DNA of 56,578 nucleotides from TMED26 sp042088965 (GTDB lineage: Bacteria > Pseudomonadota > Alphaproteobacteria > Thalassobaculales > Thalassobaculaceae), in the NCBI GenBank assembly GCA_042088965.1, contig JBELLC010000002.1:1-56578 (forward strand). The letters run 5' to 3'. The notes below the pieces were generated by a model. The model made no database searches. It saw only the letters and a program-made list of their open reading frames with translations, and had not been told where the DNA came from. A program made the position numbers and the translations under genes. Positions 40,967 through 51,100 of this stretch are shown one piece after another. Numbering within the stretch: position 1 is the stretch's first letter; every line of letters begins with the position of its first letter.

Positions 40967-42121
40967 TCAATTATCCCCGGCAAATGCCGCCCGTATTTTG
41001 GCCAAGGATTCATGCACAACATTAATCAATTGTCGGTCGCGTTCTGTATCAATGGAGATCGATGCCGTCATTCCTGCTCGCAGAGGAGGCGCATCAGCAT
41101 TTTGTTCAATTACCAAACGCACCGGGATCCGTTGCACGACTTTGACCCAATTCCCACTGGCATTTTGGGGCGGCAAGACAGCAAATTCGGCGCCTGTCGC
41201 CGGGCTGATAGAATGGATTTTTGCCCGCCATTCCCGGTCCGGGTAGGCATCAACCTCAAAACTTACTTTTTGTCCAACCCGCACATGCGTAAGCTGTGTT
41301 TCCTTCAAATTCGCTTCGATCCAGATATTACCGCCTGAGATTAGTCCAAAAACGGGTTTACCTTCTTCAACCCATTCCCCTGATTCCATCCGCAGACGGG
41401 TAACGGTCCCCTGGTCTGCGGCGCGAATCTGACTGAAGGCTAAATTCAAAAGTGCGGCATCATGGGCAGCTTGCGCTTGCAAATACAGCGGATGGACTTC
41501 AATCGCCTGGTCGGGATCGCCGCCAAGCCCAGCCAAAACTTTACGAATTTTTTGCTGAAGTGCCGCCAAACGTTGGCTCGCAGCGTTATGATCGAATTCC
41601 GCTTGTTCAACCCGCGCCGAGGTGGTCACACCCGCACGCTGTAATTTGTTTTGTCGGTCAAACTGACGTTTATAAAACTCTACGTTGACGCGCGCTTCGG
41701 CGATTTCAGACAAGGTTTGTTGGTAGTCAGCGCGCATGGTTTCAATGTCATAGCGCACCGCTGCCAATCGCGAGTCCGACAGCTGCACTTGAATTTGATG
41801 CGGTTTGGGATCCAGCCGAAACAGCAGATCACCTTTTTCAACAACCTGGTTTTCCCGCACCGCGACCTCAATAACACGGCCATCAATGCTGGGACTGACC
41901 GCGATTACGGGCGCTTTCACATAGGCATTCTCGGTGGTGACATAGCGTCCTGACTGGGTATACCAATTTGAAATGGCATAAATCGCCACAAGCGGGATAA
42001 CAATCAACAGAACAGTGCGCGCTATCAGCCGTTTCCAGCGGAATGGTATTGTTGCCAGCGCCGCTGTTTCAGATTGACCGGCAGCGGTATTGCTCGCTGT
42101 GTTCTCAGCCGCGTTAGTCAT
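40967..42121 (-). CDS. HlyD-family membrane fusion protein (EmrA-like)
   Basis: From the ATG at 42121 the protein has 384 residues. One transmembrane helix near residues 35-55 (LIARTVLLIVIPLVAIYAI) anchors it, followed by YVTTENAYVKAPVIAVSPSIDGRVIEVAVRENQVV, the biotinyl-lipoyl-like half, then a long helical hairpin, the second half, and a beta-barrel domain with VKVVQRIPVRLVIE near the end. That matches EmrA/HlyD-type periplasmic adaptors of drug exporters. The usual MFS partner (EmrB) does not follow: the next gene is a phosphatase. Its start overlaps the MarR stop by eight bases, so the two are coupled. The partner must be elsewhere or this operon has lost it. Confidence 0.88.
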   Translation of the reverse strand: MTNAAENTASNTAAGQSETAALATIPFRWKRLIARTVLLIVIPLVAIYAISNWYTQSGRYVTTENAYVKAPVIAVSPSIDGRVIEVAVRENQVVEKGDLLFRLDPKPHQIQVQLSDSRLAAVRYDIETMRADYQQTLSEIAEARVNVEFYKRQFDRQNKLQRAGVTTSARVEQAEFDHNAASQRLAALQQKIRKVLAGLGGDPDQAIEVHPLYLQAQAAHDAALLNLAFSQIRAADQGTVTRLRMESGEWVEEGKPVFGLISGGNIWIEANLKETQLTHVRVGQKVSFEVDAYPDREWRAKIHSISPATGAEFAVLPPQNASGNWVKVVQRIPVRLVIEQNADAPPLRAGMTASISIDTERDRQLINVVHESLAKIRAAFAGDN

Positions 42122-42602
42122 CGGCCACGACCTTTGCGCTATCGCTGGCAATTTCGTCCTGAGTATCCGTCATCCGTAATAAGTTCATTTTTACCTTCAT
42201 CAAGGCGTTTAAAAACGCCTCATGTTCACTGTCAGACAAGCCTGCCAGCGCATCCTTCCGCAATTCAGACGCAATTGTCCGCAAGCTGCGCATCACCGAC
42301 TGCACCTTCGCTGTCAGATAAACCCGCTTGACACGCCGATCCTCTAAATCGGGGCGACGCTCAACCCAGCCTTTGTCTTCCAGCTGGTCAATAAGCCGTC
42401 CCAAGGTTGCTTTTTCGACATCCATAAAATCAGCCAGCGTAGACTGCGGCGCACCATCCAACGCATATAGCGCCGTTAAAACCCACCATTGAGAGCGGGT
42501 TAATCCCAATTCACGGCCCCGGCGATCAAATGCCACGCGCATCAAACGTGCGACGTCATGGGCCAGAAAGCCGAAATTTCGATCTAAATTTTCGCGATCC
42601 AT
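42114..42602 (-). CDS. MarR-family transcriptional regulator
   Basis: A 162-residue winged-helix regulator. FLAHDVARLMRVAFDRRGRELGLTRSQWWVLTAL leads to the recognition region STLADFMDVEKATLGRLIDQLEDKGWVERR, then the wing DLEDRRVKRVYLTAKV, with a helical C-terminal dimerisation region. The frame stays open to 42704, but the ATG at 42602 is at the family start; its SD is weak. Upstream, at 42627-42646, is a perfect 8-bp inverted repeat that is a good candidate for its own operator. It overlaps the EmrA-like gene and most likely controls it and responds to a phenolic or drug-like ligand (inference from the family). Confidence 0.88.
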   Translation of the reverse strand: MDRENLDRNFGFLAHDVARLMRVAFDRRGRELGLTRSQWWVLTALYALDGAPQSTLADFMDVEKATLGRLIDQLEDKGWVERRPDLEDRRVKRVYLTAKVQSVMRSLRTIASELRKDALAGLSDSEHEAFLNALMKVKMNLLRMTDTQDEIASDSAKVVADD

Positions 42603-42626
42603 CACAGGAAGATAGTTACCATTGTT

Positions 42627-42646
42627 ACTATAACATAAGTTATAGT
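42627..42646. promoter_or_regulatory. Palindrome upstream of the MarR gene, candidate operator
   Basis: ACTATAAC (42627-42634), ATAA, GTTATAGT (42639-42646). The arms are perfect reverse complements, total 20 bp, and the centre is AT-rich. It ends 25 bases upstream of the MarR start, as expected for MarR autoregulation. Confidence 0.55.
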
Positions 42647-42781
42647 TGCCTGTTTTACAAAAGCAAGCCAATTTGACACGGCAAAACTGCTGAAACTGCA
42701 TCATACTGTCGCCTATTTGGCATCAAACGAAACTAAGTAGTTTATTGATTTTAATGAAATGATGGTTTTCGAAACCGCGTG

Positions 42782-42814
42782 TAGGGCCTATCGTCGAGGA
42801 CGATGCGGAGCCTA
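42782..42814 (+). other. Stem-loop in the sixA leader
   Basis: ATCGTC (42790-42795), GAG, GACGAT (42799-42804) makes a 6-bp stem, flanked by TAGG/CCTA that could pair around it. It lies about 20 bases upstream of the SixA ATG. No T-run follows. A structured leader is possible, but the loop is only three bases. Confidence 0.3.
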
Positions 42815-42835
42815 AGCTTTGGGACATAATATTTC

Positions 42836-43366
42836 ATGCGACTGATGTTACTGCGACATGCGAAATCAGATTGGCACGCGCCAAGTCATGATGACTTTGA
42901 TCGCCCCTTGAACAAGCGGGGCCAGTCAGCAGCGACACGTATGGGACAATTCCTGCGAGAAAATAGGTTACAGCCAAGCCTCATTCGGTGTTCATCGGCC
43001 CAGCGGACCCGTGAAACCTTGGCCCTTATGTTACCCTTTTTTGAATTTGATACGCGGATCGAGATTGACCAGAAATTATATCACGCCGATCTCAATCACT
43101 ATCAAGCGATGGTTGCGGGGACAGCCCCACATGACGCCAGCATGATGATCATCGGGCATAATCCGACAATCGGCGCATATGCCTGTCAATTGGCAGCAGA
43201 GGGCGAGGGGCAAGAAATGGAAAACCTCGCTGAGAAGTTCCCAACCTGCGCCCTGGCTGTCCTCGATGCAGCGGTGTCAGACTGGCAAGATTTCAAAGCC
43301 GCGCGGTTAACTTTGTTTCAAACACCGCGCGGTCTTCATGGTAAAAATACTGATCTACGTCCCTGA
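42836..43366 (+). CDS. Histidine phosphatase SixA-like protein
   Basis: A 176-residue histidine phosphatase (branch 1). MRLMLLRHAKSDW has the phospho-accepting H8 in the RHG-type motif (RHA here); CSSAQRTRETL has the second Arg, and MIIGHNPTIG contains the other catalytic His. Size and sequence match SixA, which dephosphorylates histidine phosphotransfer domains in E. coli. The bacterial role outside E. coli is not well defined. No good SD is visible before the ATG. It is divergent from the MarR operon and convergent with the nitronate monooxygenase gene, overlapping it by 12 bases at the 3' ends. Confidence 0.87.
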   Translation: MRLMLLRHAKSDWHAPSHDDFDRPLNKRGQSAATRMGQFLRENRLQPSLIRCSSAQRTRETLALMLPFFEFDTRIEIDQKLYHADLNHYQAMVAGTAPHDASMMIIGHNPTIGAYACQLAAEGEGQEMENLAEKFPTCALAVLDAAVSDWQDFKAARLTLFQTPRGLHGKNTDLRP

Positions 43367-44296
43367 ATGCGCCATTTGGTATTCGGCATCAAACCGCGCA
43401 ACAAGATCAGCAATGGACGGGGTATCGCTGATATTGGCCACACCTTGACCTGCGGACCAAATATTTTTCCAGGCTTTGCGCTCGTCACTGCCGTCGTTAC
43501 GCTCATGGCCTGCCCGGTATTGTCCACCACCAGGCGGCAAGTTAGCTGGATCCAGGCCCGCTTGCTCAATTGAGGGTTTCAAAAAGTTACCATGAACCCC
43601 TGAGATAGCATCGGTATAAATAATGTCTGTTGAACCACTCTCCAAAATCATTTGCTTAAACGCATCAGGCGCTGCGGCTTCTTGGGTATTGATAAACCGG
43701 GTGCCGATATAGCCCATATCAACGCCTAAGGTCAGGGCCGCGGCCAGGCCCCGGCCATCACCGATACAGCCCCCCAACAAGATCGTACCATCAAAAATTG
43801 AGCGGATTTCCGGCACAAAGGCGAAGGGGTTGATGCGTCCCGCGTGACCGCCTGCACCTGCGGAGACCAAAATTAAGCCATCCACACCGGCGGCAATGGC
43901 TTTTTCCGCATGCCGCCGCGTGGTCACGTCATGAAAGACCAGCCCCCCCCAGGCGTGGACCTCATCCACCAGTTCAGAAATTGCCCCAAGAGAGGTAATG
44001 ACCAACGGCACCTTATGCTTTTTGCAAACCATCAAATCTTCATCGACACGTGGGTTATTGCGATTAACGATTAAATTAACCCCATAGGGCGCATCGTGGG
44101 CGGCATCGATGCCTGCATCAATTTCAAACAACCAGTCATCAAAGCCCTCGCTGCTGCGTTGGTTCAGCGACGGCAAGCTGCCAACCACCCCTGCCTTACA
44201 GGTCGCAATTACCATTTCTGGGTATGAAACGAGAAACATTGGCGCAGCAAGCATCGGCAAGCGTAAACGCCCCTGCCACTGTTGTGGAACAGCCAT
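43355..44296 (-). CDS. Nitronate monooxygenase (2-nitropropane dioxygenase family)
   Basis: A 313-residue TIM-barrel FMN protein. RLPMLAAPMFLVSYPEMVIATCKAGVVGSLPSLN is the start typical of class I nitronate monooxygenase. GVDGLILVSAGAGGHAG holds the FMN phosphate site, and LLGGCIGDGRGLAAALTLGVDMGYIGTRFINTQEA is the standard C-terminal half. It oxidises alkyl nitronates to carbonyl compounds and nitrite. In addition it may detoxify propionate-3-nitronate. AAGGAGGG precedes the ATG. It is downstream of the SDR gene (29 bases), on the same strand, so the two may be cotranscribed. Confidence 0.9.
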   Translation of the reverse strand: MAVPQQWQGRLRLPMLAAPMFLVSYPEMVIATCKAGVVGSLPSLNQRSSEGFDDWLFEIDAGIDAAHDAPYGVNLIVNRNNPRVDEDLMVCKKHKVPLVITSLGAISELVDEVHAWGGLVFHDVTTRRHAEKAIAAGVDGLILVSAGAGGHAGRINPFAFVPEIRSIFDGTILLGGCIGDGRGLAAALTLGVDMGYIGTRFINTQEAAAPDAFKQMILESGSTDIIYTDAISGVHGNFLKPSIEQAGLDPANLPPGGGQYRAGHERNDGSDERKAWKNIWSAGQGVANISDTPSIADLVARFDAEYQMAHSGT

Positions 44297-44325
44297 TTCA
44301 CCCTCCTTATTGAGATCCTCTGATT

Positions 44326-45087
44326 TTACCGTGCTTGCATGCGAATGGCACCGTCAAGACGGATTGTCTCGCCGTTCAGCATCACATTTTCAACCATGGT
44401 CATGGCCAGGCCGGCGTATTCTTCGGCCGTTCCAAGACGGCTAGGAAACGGGACTGCCGCCGCTAAGGCTGTTTGCACGTCGTCAGGCAGTGTTTCCATC
44501 AGCGGCGTTGAAAACATCCCAGGGGCAATGGTGTTGAAGCGGATACCATTGCGGGCAAATTCGCGCGCACAGACAATCGTCAAAGAATGTATGCCGCCCT
44601 TTGACGCCGCATAGGCTGCTTGCCCAATCTGACCTTCAAAAGCCGCAACAGACGCTGTCGAAATAACGATTCCCCGCTCATTATCAGCCATCGGCTCCAG
44701 CGTGGTCATATCGTTTGCAGCCAAGCGGATCATGTTAAAAGAGCCAATCAAATTGATCTCAATAACGCGCGCAAAGTTTTCCAGCGGCATCGGGCCATTC
44801 TTACCAACAATCCGTTGCGGCGGCGCAATACCGGCACAATTGACCAACACGCGTGCGCCGCCATGGGCATCGCGCGCAGTTGCCACGGCGGCTTCTGCCA
44901 TATCGGCGCTGGAAACATCACATTCCACAGCAACACCGCCAATATCCTCGGCCACCATGCGGGCACGATCCATATTTAAATCAAGGATGGCAACTTTTGC
45001 GCCGCGCGCCGCTAATGCCCGGGCGGTTCCCTCACCCAATCCACTGGCCCCACCGGTGACCAAGGCTGCTTGTCCATTCACATTCAT
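44326..45087 (-). CDS. SDR oxidoreductase, type II 3-hydroxyacyl-CoA dehydrogenase-like
   Basis: A 253-residue SDR. Cofactor motif TGGASGLGEGTAR (9-21), NCAGIAPP near residue 84, catalytic Ser in VISTASVAAFEGQIGQ, and catalytic YAASKGG. LDLN after the second strand favours NAD. The sequence, especially INLIGSFNMIRLAANDMTTL, the serine region, and the end segment, resembles the HSD17B10/3-hydroxyacyl-CoA dehydrogenase type II group, which works in branched-chain acid breakdown. The ATG at 45087 has GGGAG upstream at good distance; the longer frame to 45129 is unlikely. Divergent from the phytoene-dehydrogenase-like gene. Confidence 0.9.
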   Translation of the reverse strand: MNVNGQAALVTGGASGLGEGTARALAARGAKVAILDLNMDRARMVAEDIGGVAVECDVSSADMAEAAVATARDAHGGARVLVNCAGIAPPQRIVGKNGPMPLENFARVIEINLIGSFNMIRLAANDMTTLEPMADNERGIVISTASVAAFEGQIGQAAYAASKGGIHSLTIVCAREFARNGIRFNTIAPGMFSTPLMETLPDDVQTALAAAVPFPSRLGTAEEYAGLAMTMVENVMLNGETIRLDGAIRMQAR

Positions 45088-45215
45088 ATCATTTTCTCCC
45101 TGATTGGTGACACAACGCCATCGAAACATCTTTGCTATGGTGATATCAAACCCTGGGCAGCGACGCGACGTCTTTTGATGTCACGTGGTAAATTTGCGCA
45201 AGGAGGACTGAAACC

Positions 45216-46826
45216 ATGGCTGGAAAAGATCACTATGATGTCGCCATTATTGGCGGTGGTCATAACGGCCTTGTGGCAGCAGGGTATCTGGCCCGCAGCG
45301 GATTATCCGTGATTGTGCTGGAGCGCCGCGGGATTGTCGGCGGCGCAGCGGTCACCGAAGAATTTCACCCCGGCTTTCGAAACTCGCTGGCCTCATACAC
45401 CGTCAGCTTGCTGAACCCCAAAGTTATCCGCGAGCTAGAATTGGCAAAATATGGCCTGAAGGTGGTTGAGCGACGGCTTACAAATTTCCTGCCCCTGCCA
45501 GATGGCCGCTCCCTATCCCTCGGCAGTGATGACGCTGCAAATCAGCAGGAGTTTGCCAAGTTTTCAGCAACCGATGGTGCGCAATACACCGCTTATCAAG
45601 CCATGCTGGATGGCGTGGTCGCCGAGTTGCGGCAATTGGTGGGTAAAACCCCGCCTAATCTTGGGGGCGGTTGGGGTGAGCTATTGAAAGCCTTAAGCCT
45701 TGGCAACCGCCTGCGACATCTAGGGTTATCCCGGCAACGCGATTTGCTTGATCTGTTCGCTAAAAGTGCAGGTGATATGCTGGATAACTGGTTTGAGGGC
45801 ACAGCCTTAAAAGCACTGTTGGGCTTTGATGGAATTGTTGGCAGCTACGCCAGCCCCTATACCCCCGGCACGGCCTATGTCTTGTTGCATCACGTATTCG
45901 GTGACGTAAACGGCAAGCAAGGTGCCTGGGGGCATGCCATTGGCGGCATGGGGGCGATCACCCAGGCGATGGCAAAATCGGCGATGGCCGCCGGCACGGT
46001 AATCGAAACCGATGCCGAGGTGAGCGAAGTGACCACGACCCAAGGCCGCGCCCAAGGGGTGGTTTTGGCCGATGGCCGAAAAATTACCGCACGGGTGGTT
46101 GCCGCCAATATTCACCCCAAGATTTTATTGCAAAAAATGGTTGATCCGGCGCTCATCGACAGCGACACCCAACGGCATATTGCCGGTTATCGTTCCGGCT
46201 CTGGCGTGGTGCGGATGAATGTGGCGCTGTCAGAATTACCGCGCTTCACCGCAAAACCTGCGATCGGTGATCATCATACCTCTGGCATCGTCATCGCCCC
46301 GAGTTTGGATTACATGGACCGCGCCTATCGCGATGCGCGCCAGCACGGATGGGCACAGCAGCCGATTATCGAAATGCTGATCCCGTCGACCCTTGATGAT
46401 AGCTTGGCACCACCGGGCCAGCACGTTGCAAGCTTGTTTACCCAGGCCTTTGACCCGGACTTAAAGGCCCTCGGTGCCGGGGCCAGTTGGCATGACCACC
46501 GCGACACTGTCGCTGATCTCATTATCGACACCGTTCATCAGTTCGCCCCAAATTTCAAAGCCAGCGTGATCGCCCGCCGGGTGCTAACGCCTTTAGATCT
46601 GGAAACCGAGCTTGGCTTGCTTGGCGGCGATATCTTTCATGGCCAATTAACCCCCGACCAGCTCTTTTCCGCCCGCCCCATTTTAGGTCATGGCGATTAT
46701 CGTATGCCGGTGAAGAACCTTTACCTGTGCGGCTCTGGGGCGCATCCTGGCGGCGGTGTTAGCGGCCTTCCTGGCCATAACGCCGCCGCTGAAATCATTG
46801 CTGATATGCGCTGGCGGCGCGTTTAA
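45216..46826 (+). CDS. NAD(P)/FAD-dependent oxidoreductase, phytoene-dehydrogenase/PYROXD2-like
   Basis: A 536-residue FAD enzyme. The dinucleotide site is DVAIIGGGHNGLVAAGYLARSGL with ERRGIVGGAAVTEEFHPGF after it. RFTAKPAIGD and DYRMPVKNLYLCGSGAHPGGGVSGLPGHNAA (near 495-525) are the C-terminal FAD motif. This is the arrangement of phytoene dehydrogenase-like/PYROXD2 proteins, which in bacteria lie outside carotenoid operons and whose substrates are unknown. No crtB or crtE occurs in the window, so carotenoid synthesis is not supported. AAGGAGG lies ten bases before the ATG. Followed 29 bases later by the KDPG aldolase gene. Confidence 0.86.
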   Translation: MAGKDHYDVAIIGGGHNGLVAAGYLARSGLSVIVLERRGIVGGAAVTEEFHPGFRNSLASYTVSLLNPKVIRELELAKYGLKVVERRLTNFLPLPDGRSLSLGSDDAANQQEFAKFSATDGAQYTAYQAMLDGVVAELRQLVGKTPPNLGGGWGELLKALSLGNRLRHLGLSRQRDLLDLFAKSAGDMLDNWFEGTALKALLGFDGIVGSYASPYTPGTAYVLLHHVFGDVNGKQGAWGHAIGGMGAITQAMAKSAMAAGTVIETDAEVSEVTTTQGRAQGVVLADGRKITARVVAANIHPKILLQKMVDPALIDSDTQRHIAGYRSGSGVVRMNVALSELPRFTAKPAIGDHHTSGIVIAPSLDYMDRAYRDARQHGWAQQPIIEMLIPSTLDDSLAPPGQHVASLFTQAFDPDLKALGAGASWHDHRDTVADLIIDTVHQFAPNFKASVIARRVLTPLDLETELGLLGGDIFHGQLTPDQLFSARPILGHGDYRMPVKNLYLCGSGAHPGGGVSGLPGHNAAAEIIADMRWRRV

Positions 46827-46855
46827 CCCCTGCCCTAAAAGAGATATAAAAGCCA

Positions 46856-47476
46856 ATGAAACAAATGCGCGACATCATGCACCAAGGACCAATGGTCCCC
46901 GTTGTGACCATTGATGATGCAGGGATGGCTGGCGACCTGGCCGCCGCCTTACTCGACGGTGGGATCAATGTTATTGAGGTGACCATGCGCACGCCTGAGG
47001 CGTTGCCAGCTGTCGCTGAAATTCGCCGCCAACACCCCGCGATGACCGTCGGTGTTGGCACCATCATCCATGAGCATGACCTTGATGCAGCCCATCGGGC
47101 AGGCGCGCAATTTGCTGTTTCACCAGGACTGGCCAGCACCTTGATTAACCATGCCCAAAGCCTAGATCTGCCGTATTTGCCGGGCATTCAAACCGCCAGT
47201 GAAGCCCTGCAAGCTGTCCGCCTTGGCGTGACCGAATTAAAGTTTTTCCCGGCGCTGAGCAGCGGCGGCACTGACCATCTGACGCAATTACGGCCCCTCT
47301 ACCCCGAGGTCGTATTTTGCCCAACCGGTGGTCTGAGCTTTGACAATGCCGGTCACTTTTTGACCTTGCCGAATGTTGCCTGTATTGGCGGCAGTTTCGT
47401 CACCCCAGCGGCGGCCATGACGGCGCGGGATTGGCCCGCCATCACCGCCCTGGCCGCCCGCGCCAGCCAATTATAA
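46856..47476 (+). CDS. eda: Bifunctional KHG/KDPG aldolase (Entner-Doudoroff)
   Basis: A 206-residue class I aldolase. VPVVTIDDAGMAGDLAAALLDGGINVIEVTMRTPEAL contains the conserved Glu of IEVT. The Schiff-base Lys lies in TELKFFPA, and FCPTGGL is the phosphate-binding element. It splits KDPG into pyruvate and glyceraldehyde 3-phosphate, or acts on KHG. After KFFPA the usual Glu is Leu (KFFPALSSGG), a deviation of unknown effect. No edd or glucose-6-phosphate dehydrogenase gene is nearby, so the partner genes are elsewhere. It lies between the FAD oxidoreductase and a GST gene with ~30-base gaps. Cytosolic. Confidence 0.88.
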   Translation: MKQMRDIMHQGPMVPVVTIDDAGMAGDLAAALLDGGINVIEVTMRTPEALPAVAEIRRQHPAMTVGVGTIIHEHDLDAAHRAGAQFAVSPGLASTLINHAQSLDLPYLPGIQTASEALQAVRLGVTELKFFPALSSGGTDHLTQLRPLYPEVVFCPTGGLSFDNAGHFLTLPNVACIGGSFVTPAAAMTARDWPAITALAARASQL

Positions 47477-47506
47477 CGGATACCCTCTACCTTCAGGAGT
47501 TTACCT

Positions 47507-48121
47507 ATGCTGTTAATCGGCCGATATCTGTCGCCTTTTACGCGCCGCACCGCCATCGTTATGAAAACCCTTGGTGTGGCGTTTGATACCAAAATCATGG
47601 CCGCCGACCCGGCCTCTCAAGAGCTTGTCGCGATTAACCCGCTCGGCCGCGTACCGGCGTTGATCATTGATGACAACCTGACATTGGTTGATAGCAAGAT
47701 CATCGTTGATTATGTGCTGGAAACTGCCGATCCGGAGCATCACTTAATTGCCGCCCGCGGCCCTGACCGGCACGCCGTCCTGGCCTTGGCGGGCATTGCC
47801 GACGGCACCGCTGAAAAAGTTGTTGCGGCCATTTATGAGACCAAACGCCGACCAGAAGATAAACGCCATCAGCCTTGGCTAGAGCGGCTCACCTTGCAAG
47901 CCAGTAATGGCCTCGCCCATCTGAACAGCGCCGCCGAGGGCCGCCAATTCCTGCATGGCGATCGCTATAGCTTGGCAGATATTTACGCCGCCGTGAGCTA
48001 TGAATTTACGGCCATCGGCTACCCTGATTTAGTGGCCAATGACCGATATCCAGCCCTCGCTGCATTGTCAGCACGTTGCAGCGCCTTGCCTGCCTTTGCA
48101 GAGACAGTGCCGCAAGCTTAA
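47507..48121 (+). CDS. Glutathione S-transferase family protein
   Basis: A 204-residue GST. The N-terminal thioredoxin domain starts LLIGRYLSPFTRRTAIVMKTLGV, with SPF in the position where the catalytic Ser/Cys is found; NPLGRVPAL and LVDSKIIVDYVLE hold the cis-Pro and the glutathione gamma-Glu site. The C-terminal helical domain includes HGDRYSLADIYAAVSYEF. Substrate unknown. CAGGAG precedes the ATG at good spacing. It follows eda by 30 bases and is convergent with gltB, with only 26 bases between the stops. Confidence 0.86.
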   Translation: MLLIGRYLSPFTRRTAIVMKTLGVAFDTKIMAADPASQELVAINPLGRVPALIIDDNLTLVDSKIIVDYVLETADPEHHLIAARGPDRHAVLALAGIADGTAEKVVAAIYETKRRPEDKRHQPWLERLTLQASNGLAHLNSAAEGRQFLHGDRYSLADIYAAVSYEFTAIGYPDLVANDRYPALAALSARCSALPAFAETVPQA

Positions 48122-48147
48122 TATGAAGTGTCCAGTGCCGTTGGTAA

Positions 48148-51100
48148 TTAGCCAGCGGCCTGCACCTCGTTGCTGACAGGATGTTCCAAACGGCCCAGCA
48201 TTTCCTTTGGCACGACTTGCCAGAAATGCCCTTCTTCTTGCACCCAATCAATAAGCAAGCGTTCAACCAAGCTTGATTGTGTCTCAGCGGCATGTTCACG
48301 CAACATTTGTTTTAGACGATCTTCCCAATACGGCGTTTCGATCCGTTGATGAATGACGGTGTCATCATTTACCCGCGCTGAAAAAGTCCCGGTGGGATCA
48401 TAGATAAAGGCAATCCCGCCGGTCATACCAGCCCCAAAGTTGTTTCCAACTTCGCCCAGAATGACAACGGTGCCGCCCGTCATATATTCACAGCCGTTAG
48501 AGCCACAGCCCTCGACCACCGCATCAGCGCCACTATTGCGCACCGCAAAACGCTCGCCCGCTTGTCCGGCAGCAAACAGTTTACCCTTGGTTGCGCCATA
48601 TAGCACGGTATTGCCAATAATGGTGTTTTCCTCGCTGGCAAAAGTAACGACCGTCGAGGGGCGCACCACAATGGTGCCACCCGAGAGCCCCTTGCCAACA
48701 TAGTCATTGGCATCGCCATAGACTTTAAGTTTCAATCCTTGAACGGCAAATGCCCCAAAAGACTGCCCTGCTGAGCCCCGCAAGCGCACCGTCAAATGGT
48801 CTGGCTGCAAGCCTTCCATACCATAGCGGCGCACGATATGAGACGACAATCGGGCACCAATGGTGCGCTGGGTATTTCGGATATTGTAGGTCAGCTGCAT
48901 TTTTTCGCCTTCATCTAAAAAGGCGCTGGCATCAACAAGCATTTGCGCGTCAAGCGTATCCGGCACTTCGTTTCGGCCCTGGAGGGTATTGTGGATCGGC
49001 AAGCCGCCAGAATCTGGCTGCACCAATAACGGATTAAGATCCAGATCGTCCAGCGAAGGATCACCCCGACTAACCTGCGCCAGCAAATCGGTGCGACCAA
49101 TAATTTCCTCAATGGATCCGACCCCAAGCTCGGCCAGAATCTCGCGAACTTCTTCGGCAACAAAAGAGAACAGGTTCATCACCTTCTCCGGTGTCCCATC
49201 GAATTTAGCGCGCAGATCCTCGTCCTGGGTACAGACCCCAACTGGACAGGTATTGGAATGGCATTGCCGCACCATGATGCAGCCCATCGCCACCAAAGCG
49301 GCAGTTCCAAGACCAAATTCCTCGGCACCAAGCATGGCAGCGATGACCACATCACGGCCGGTTTTAATGCCGCCATCAGTGCGCAAAGTTACCCGGTGAC
49401 GCAAACGGTTGAGGGTGAGAACTTGATGTACTTCAGATAAGCCCATTTCCCACGGAATACCAACGTATTTGATGCTTGATTGCGGGCTGGCACCGGTGCC
49501 ACCGCCGTGGCCCGAAATCAAAATCGTATCTGCCATCGCCTTGGCAACGCCGGCGGCAATGGTCCCAATGCCAGACGATGCCACCAATTTGACACAGACT
49601 CGCGCCTTTGGATTGATCTGCTTCAGATCGTAAATCAGCTGCGCCAAATCCTCGATTGAGTAAATGTCGTGATGGGGCGGCGGTGAAATAAGCGTTACCC
49701 CGGGGGTTGAATGGCGCAGCCGGGCAATCATTTCGTTGACCTTGATGCCCGGCAACTGGCCACCTTCGCCAGGCTTGGCACCTTGCGCCACTTTGATTTC
49801 AATCTCCCGGCAGTTATTCAGATATTCTGCCGTTACCCCAAAACGGCCAGAGGCAATCTGCTTAATCGCAGAGCTGGCGTTATCGCCATTTGGACGTGGC
49901 TTGAAGCGTGCAGGGTCCTCGCCGCCCTCACCAGAATCAGATTTTGCGCCGATCCGGTTCATGGCTATTGATAAGGTTTCGTGCGCTTCCGGGCTCAACG
50001 CGCCAAGGGAAATTCCCGGGGCGACCAAGCGTTTACGGATCGCTGTGATGCTTTCAACTTCTTCAATTGGTTTGGCCGATCCATGCGCCTTGAATGACAT
50101 CAAATCACGCAAATTAATGGGCCCTTGGCGGCCAATCGTATCACTATACTGACGGTACATGTGATAGCTGTCTGTGGCACAGGCACTTTGCAATGTGTGA
50201 ATCATGCTACCTTCAAAAGCATGCCGCTCACCGCCATGGCGCAGGCGGTATTGACCGCCCACAGGCAAGGTCACAACGTCGCCATCAAAGGCGCGTGTAT
50301 GCATCCCAATGATCCGCTGCTCCAACCCCTGCAAACCAAGGCCAGAAATTCGGGAGGTCATGCCCGGGAAATGCTTGGCCACCAACGCACGCGACAGACC
50401 TACGGCTTCAAAATTATAGCCACCGCGATAGGATGACAGAACTGAAATGCCCATCTTCGACATAATTTTGAGCAAGCCATCCTCAATCGCTTTTTTAAAA
50501 GACGAGACGCAATCCGTCAGCGACCGACTACCCAGCAAGCCACGACCGTGACGATCTGCAATAGCTTCTTGGGCGATATAGGCATTGACAGTGGTGCCAC
50601 CAACACCGATCAAGACTGCAAAATACTGAACGTCGAGGCATTCGCCGCAGCGCACATTTAAAGACGTGAATGTGCGCAATTGCTGGCGCACCAAATGGGC
50701 GTGAACAGCACCTGTGGCCAAAATCATTGGCACGGCGGCACGCTCAGCAGATACAGCTTCATCCGTTAAGATCACATGGGTATGACCGCCGCGCACCGCA
50801 TCTTCAGCGTCCTGGCAAATGCGATCAAGAGCATCCGACAAGGCCGAAGCCCCTTTGTTAACAGCAAAGGTGCAATCAACCACCGCGGCTGTTGCGCCCA
50901 TATAATCGCGCATCGCCTCAAATTCAGCATTGGTTAACACCGGCGATTCCAAGCGCAAATGTTCGCACTGTTCCTGGCTTTCATCGAGAATATTGCCAAG
51001 ATTACCAAGCCGTGTCCGCAAGGTCATCACATGGCGTTCGCGCAAGGAATCAATGGGCGGATTGGTTACCTGGCTAAAGTTCTGCCGGAAGAAATGATGC

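Noticed and set aside
45216..46826. Carotenoid biosynthesis (phytoene desaturase)
   Set aside because: The protein belongs to the PYROXD2-like side group and no crtB, crtE or crtY lies nearby.
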